Shown in pieces: positions 62,310-64,000 of a DNA stretch of 64,000 nt. The notes beneath the pieces were generated by a model that was given only the letters and a program-made list of their open reading frames with translations, did not search any database and was not told the origin of the DNA. The stretch is from PFJX01 sp964466195 (lineage in GTDB: Bacteria > Pseudomonadota > Gammaproteobacteria > Burkholderiales > Thiobacillaceae), in assembly GCA_964466195.1 (NCBI GenBank), contig CAYXMQ010000015.1, positions 24,399-88,398 on the forward strand, read 5' to 3'. The position numbers and the translations under genes are program-made. Position 1 is the first letter of the stretch. Every line of letters begins with the position of its first letter.

Positions 62310-62903
62310 TTAGGGGTTGCGGGGAATGCTTTGATTATTGGCCTCGGAGGAGGGGGCTACAAGCTCAATATGCGATTGCAGCCGGTTCAGATCGACCAGG
62401 ATGTCCTCGGCATGCCGATCCGCAGCGACATCGCGATAGACCTTGGCAATGCGTCCGTCTGGGGCGATCAGAAAGGTATGCCGCTTGGCGACGCGGAAGA
62501 CGCCGAAATCCCACAATGAACCATAAGCCCGCGCCACCGTGGCATCCAGGTCGGACAACAGCGGAAACGGCAGGCCATGTGTGCGGGCAAAGTCGGCATG
62601 GCTGGCCGCGCCATCCAGCGAAACGCCGAGCAGCGCGACATTGCGCGCCTGAAATGCAGCATACCCGTCGCGCAGATTGCAGGCCTCGGCGGTACAGGTG
62701 GGCGTGGCGTCCCTGGGATAAAAATAAAGCACCAGCCAGCGGCCGCGATAATCCGCCAGTCGCTGGCGTCGATTTGCGGCGTCCGGCAGATCGAAGTCGG
62801 GCGCGATGGCGCCCACGTCCGGCACGGCCCCGCGTCCGGCCCCGCGCATCACAAAAAACGCCAGTGCGCCCAAGGCAAGCAGAATCAACAGGAATTTCAG
62901 CAA
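62310..62903 (-). CDS. Membrane-anchored peroxiredoxin (Bcp/PrxQ type)
   Basis: 197 residues with an N-terminal hydrophobic anchor (about 2-19) and an AhpC/TSA fold. The peroxidatic C70 and resolving C75 have the C-x4-C spacing of the PrxQ group. The normally invariant Gly of TPGCT is Thr (TPTCT). GVSLDGAASHADF and FPLLSDLDATVARAYG are typical. Envelope peroxide defence is likely. Confidence 0.88.
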   Translation of the reverse strand: MLKFLLILLALGALAFFVMRGAGRGAVPDVGAIAPDFDLPDAANRRQRLADYRGRWLVLYFYPRDATPTCTAEACNLRDGYAAFQARNVALLGVSLDGAASHADFARTHGLPFPLLSDLDATVARAYGSLWDFGVFRVAKRHTFLIAPDGRIAKVYRDVAADRHAEDILVDLNRLQSHIELVAPSSEANNQSIPRNP

Positions 62904-62988
62904 GTCGCACCTCGCGGGTGGGTTAAAATTTGCGCCGTTTTGAATGGCGCGATCTGCATCAGCGGCAATAGGCAGGCCATTACAACAT

Positions 62989-63064
62989 GCCTCCGTAGCT
63001 CAGTGGATAGAGCATCCCCCTCCTAAGGGGAGGGTCACACGTTCGATTCGTGTCGGGGGCACCA
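62989..63064 (+). tRNA. tRNA-Arg (CCT anticodon)
   Basis: A complete cloverleaf: acceptor GCCTCCG with CGGGGGC (one T-G pair), D arm GCTC/GAGC, anticodon stem TCCCC/GGGGA around loop CTCCTAA (anticodon CCT, reads AGG), T arm ACACG/CGTGT with TTCGATT, and encoded CCA. tRNA-Arg genes are frequent integration sites, and the content changes right after this gene. Confidence 0.96.
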
Positions 63065-63171
63065 TAAAATCAAAGACTTAGGATACTTCCAAGAGCGGCG
63101 TTTTTCATTTCGGCTAGTCGTGTAGCCCCCATGTAGCCACTTTCGAGCAATGCCGGTGCATGTAAGCGCCC

Positions 63172-63260
63172 GTTACACTGTAACCAGACTTCGGCGCACA
63201 TTCGGATTTTCCGGGTCTTGATTGCTCTGGCTGGCAAGGCCACTTGGTTACAGCGTAACC
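63172..63260. repeat. Two palindromic GTTAC-N3-GTAAC motifs
   Basis: GTTAC-ACT-GTAAC (63172-63184) and GGTTAC-AGC-GTAACC (63246-63260), centres 75 bp apart, lie in the gene-free stretch 63065-63323 after the tRNA. Equal arms and spacing suggest two operators for one regulator, perhaps of the integrated element. The rest of the stretch shows no gene; TGTAGCC occurs twice near 63122-63137. Confidence 0.55.
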
Positions 63261-63281
63261 GCCAGCCGTGCCGGCAGACAC

Positions 63282-63304
63282 AAAAAACCCGCCACGCGGG
63301 CGGG
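63282..63304 (-). terminator. Rho-independent terminator of the small phage-like operon
   Basis: On the minus strand CCCGCC and GGCGGG form a 6-bp stem with a 5-nt loop followed by six T (A-run at 63282-63287 on plus). It ends the minus-strand genes at 63324-63953. Confidence 0.85.
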
Positions 63305-63323
63305 TGTCGTGCGGGGTGCCGGA

Positions 63324-63512
63324 TTACCGCCCTCTGTCAACCGTAGGAGCGGCACGCACTACTGGCCCTATGAACGTTCCTTGGGCTGCACGGATGGCTT
63401 TGACCAGCGCGGGCATGGTGATAACCATCTCTCTTCCGTTCAGGATGTACGTCGCCGTCATGCACCCCTTCCTCTGCTCAACGGCAGACAGCCGGCGTTC
63501 AAGATGCGTCAT
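63324..63512 (-). CDS. Small protein of the integrated element, unknown function
   Basis: 62 residues, no domain recognised. The middle has TATYILNGREMVITMPALV, ending with a basic tail. The ATG overlaps the previous stop by 4 bp (ATGA), and a terminator follows, so it is the last gene of a coupled three-gene unit. A small phage or ICE accessory protein is likely from context only. Confidence 0.5.
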   Translation of the reverse strand: MTHLERRLSAVEQRKGCMTATYILNGREMVITMPALVKAIRAAQGTFIGPVVRAAPTVDRGR

Positions 63513-63691
63513 TGCTGCTCTCCCTGACCAGTAAGTGCAACCAGCGCAATGACGAAAGCGCCACGTTCCAGTGCCTCTGCGCGTTGTTGGCCGTAATCCG
63601 GATTACTACTTGATAACAAAACGACTTCCCGTGTATCGGGCTCGGTCATGCTGGCTTCCAATCGGGCAATCCTGGGTTCAAGTCGCGCCAT
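63509..63691 (-). CDS. Small protein of the integrated element, unknown function
   Basis: 60 residues beginning MARLEPRIARLEASM, a short coiled-coil-like segment, followed by REVVLLSSSNPDYG. ATG 63691 lies 14 bp inside the upstream gene and its stop overlaps the next start, which supports it as real although no family is known to me. Confidence 0.5.
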   Translation of the reverse strand: MARLEPRIARLEASMTEPDTREVVLLSSSNPDYGQQRAEALERGAFVIALVALTGQGEQQ

Positions 63692-63953
63692 TACGAATCT
63701 CCAAAGCAGTGATGCGGCGTTCAAACTCCAGGGTCTCCAGAGTCTTTCTGCGGCCTTCAATAATTCCAGATAGCACCTGGGCCTCACCGAGTAATAGGTC
63801 ACCCGATGCGGCGGCATTCAGTACGGCTTGCGATGCCTTGTCGACACCTTCGGCGGTGTTTGTCGCTGGCAATTTGACGCTGATAGGTCGCTCCTTCGCA
63901 GGCGGCGCCAGGCGGTCGAGAATCATCCGGCAGGCGGTCAGGTCGCCGGCGAG
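63678..63953 (-). pseudogene. 5'-truncated DUF5681-type phage/element protein
   Basis: The reading frame from 63953 down (LAGDLTACRMILDRL, then RPISVKLPATNTAEGV, GEAQVLSGIIEGRRKTLE, ERRITALE) looks like the C-terminal region of DUF5681-type proteins of prophages and integrative elements. Upstream of about 63953 the likeness stops and an in-frame TAG appears at 63978-63980. The bases beginning GCTGTGTGAAAACGCC look like an insertion sequence end. The gene seems cut by another element; a start at 63926 is formally possible but would lack the N-terminus. Confidence 0.5.
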
Positions 63954-64000
63954 GCTGTGTGAAAACGCCCAACTTTCCTAAACTGAACGCATCATCGTCA

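Noticed and set aside
62924..62929. TAAAAT as a -10 element for the tRNA-Arg gene
   Set aside because: It is about 60 bp before the tRNA and has no partner -35 at the right distance.

Overview
The window is a compact, GC-rich chromosome segment of a sulfur-oxidising betaproteobacterium, most likely of the Nitrosomonadales type (Thiobacillus / Sulfuricella / Sulfuriferula relatives). Supporting evidence is two flavocytochrome c sulfide dehydrogenase flavoproteins, a small c-type cytochrome partner, a split YeeE/YedE sulfur-compound transporter, Coq7 (ubiquinone), and gene orders that are typical of Betaproteobacteria (hrcA/nadK/recN, fur/bamE/dapB, rpsP-rimM-trmD-rplS). Taxonomy is inferred from gene content only.

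Layout. 0-7 kb: a protein that looks like the N-terminal half of a TnpB transposon protein without its nuclease domain, followed by a type I secretion operon with two tandem ABC exporters, an HlyD-type adaptor and a TolC-type channel. 7-10 kb: lipid-linked sugar transferase plus a WbpM/CapD-type dehydratase (surface polysaccharide). 10-20 kb: moaD-moeA, dsbB-dsbA, an orphan NiFe-hydrogenase small subunit fused to cytochrome c with an EF-hand partner, and housekeeping or poorly known enzymes. 20-25 kb: spoT, rpoZ, yajQ and the rpsP-rimM-trmD-rplS operon. 25-31.7 kb: TauE-like permease, coq7, SCP2-like protein, split YeeE/YedE pair, and an Mla/MCE lipid transport operon whose ATPase lacks the P-loop region. 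31.8-38.7 kb: two SH3 proteins, an M48 protease, then an HD-GYP phosphodiesterase, a CHASE2 adenylate cyclase and a metallo-beta-lactamase-fold cyclic nucleotide phosphodiesterase. 38.7-40.4 kb: sulfide dehydrogenase flavoprotein and cytochrome. 40.6-47.2 kb: hemH, hrcA, nadK, recN, fur, bamE, dapB. 47.2-51.7 kb: a PstS-like protein, a porin-like barrel and a GGDEF/EAL sensor in one operon. 51.7-59.9 kb: htpG, a second sulfide dehydrogenase flavoprotein, ffh, a CcsA-like gene, two Hsp20 genes divergent from cbpA-cbpM, and a decayed HtrA protease. 59.9-63 kb: uup, a DksA-like gene, a peroxiredoxin and tRNA-Arg(CCT). After the tRNA the character changes to small phage/integrative-element genes, apparently cut at the window edge by another element.

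Themes. Three transcription units (htpG, hsp20-hsp20, cbpA-cbpM) carry good sigma-32 type promoters, the last two back to back. Cyclic nucleotide signalling is dense: a maker and a likely breaker of cAMP lie together beside a c-di-GMP phosphodiesterase. The most unusual items are the RuvC-less TnpB-like protein leading the type I secretion operon, the P-loop-less ATPase in the MCE operon, and the hydrogenase small subunit-cytochrome c fusion without an adjacent large subunit.
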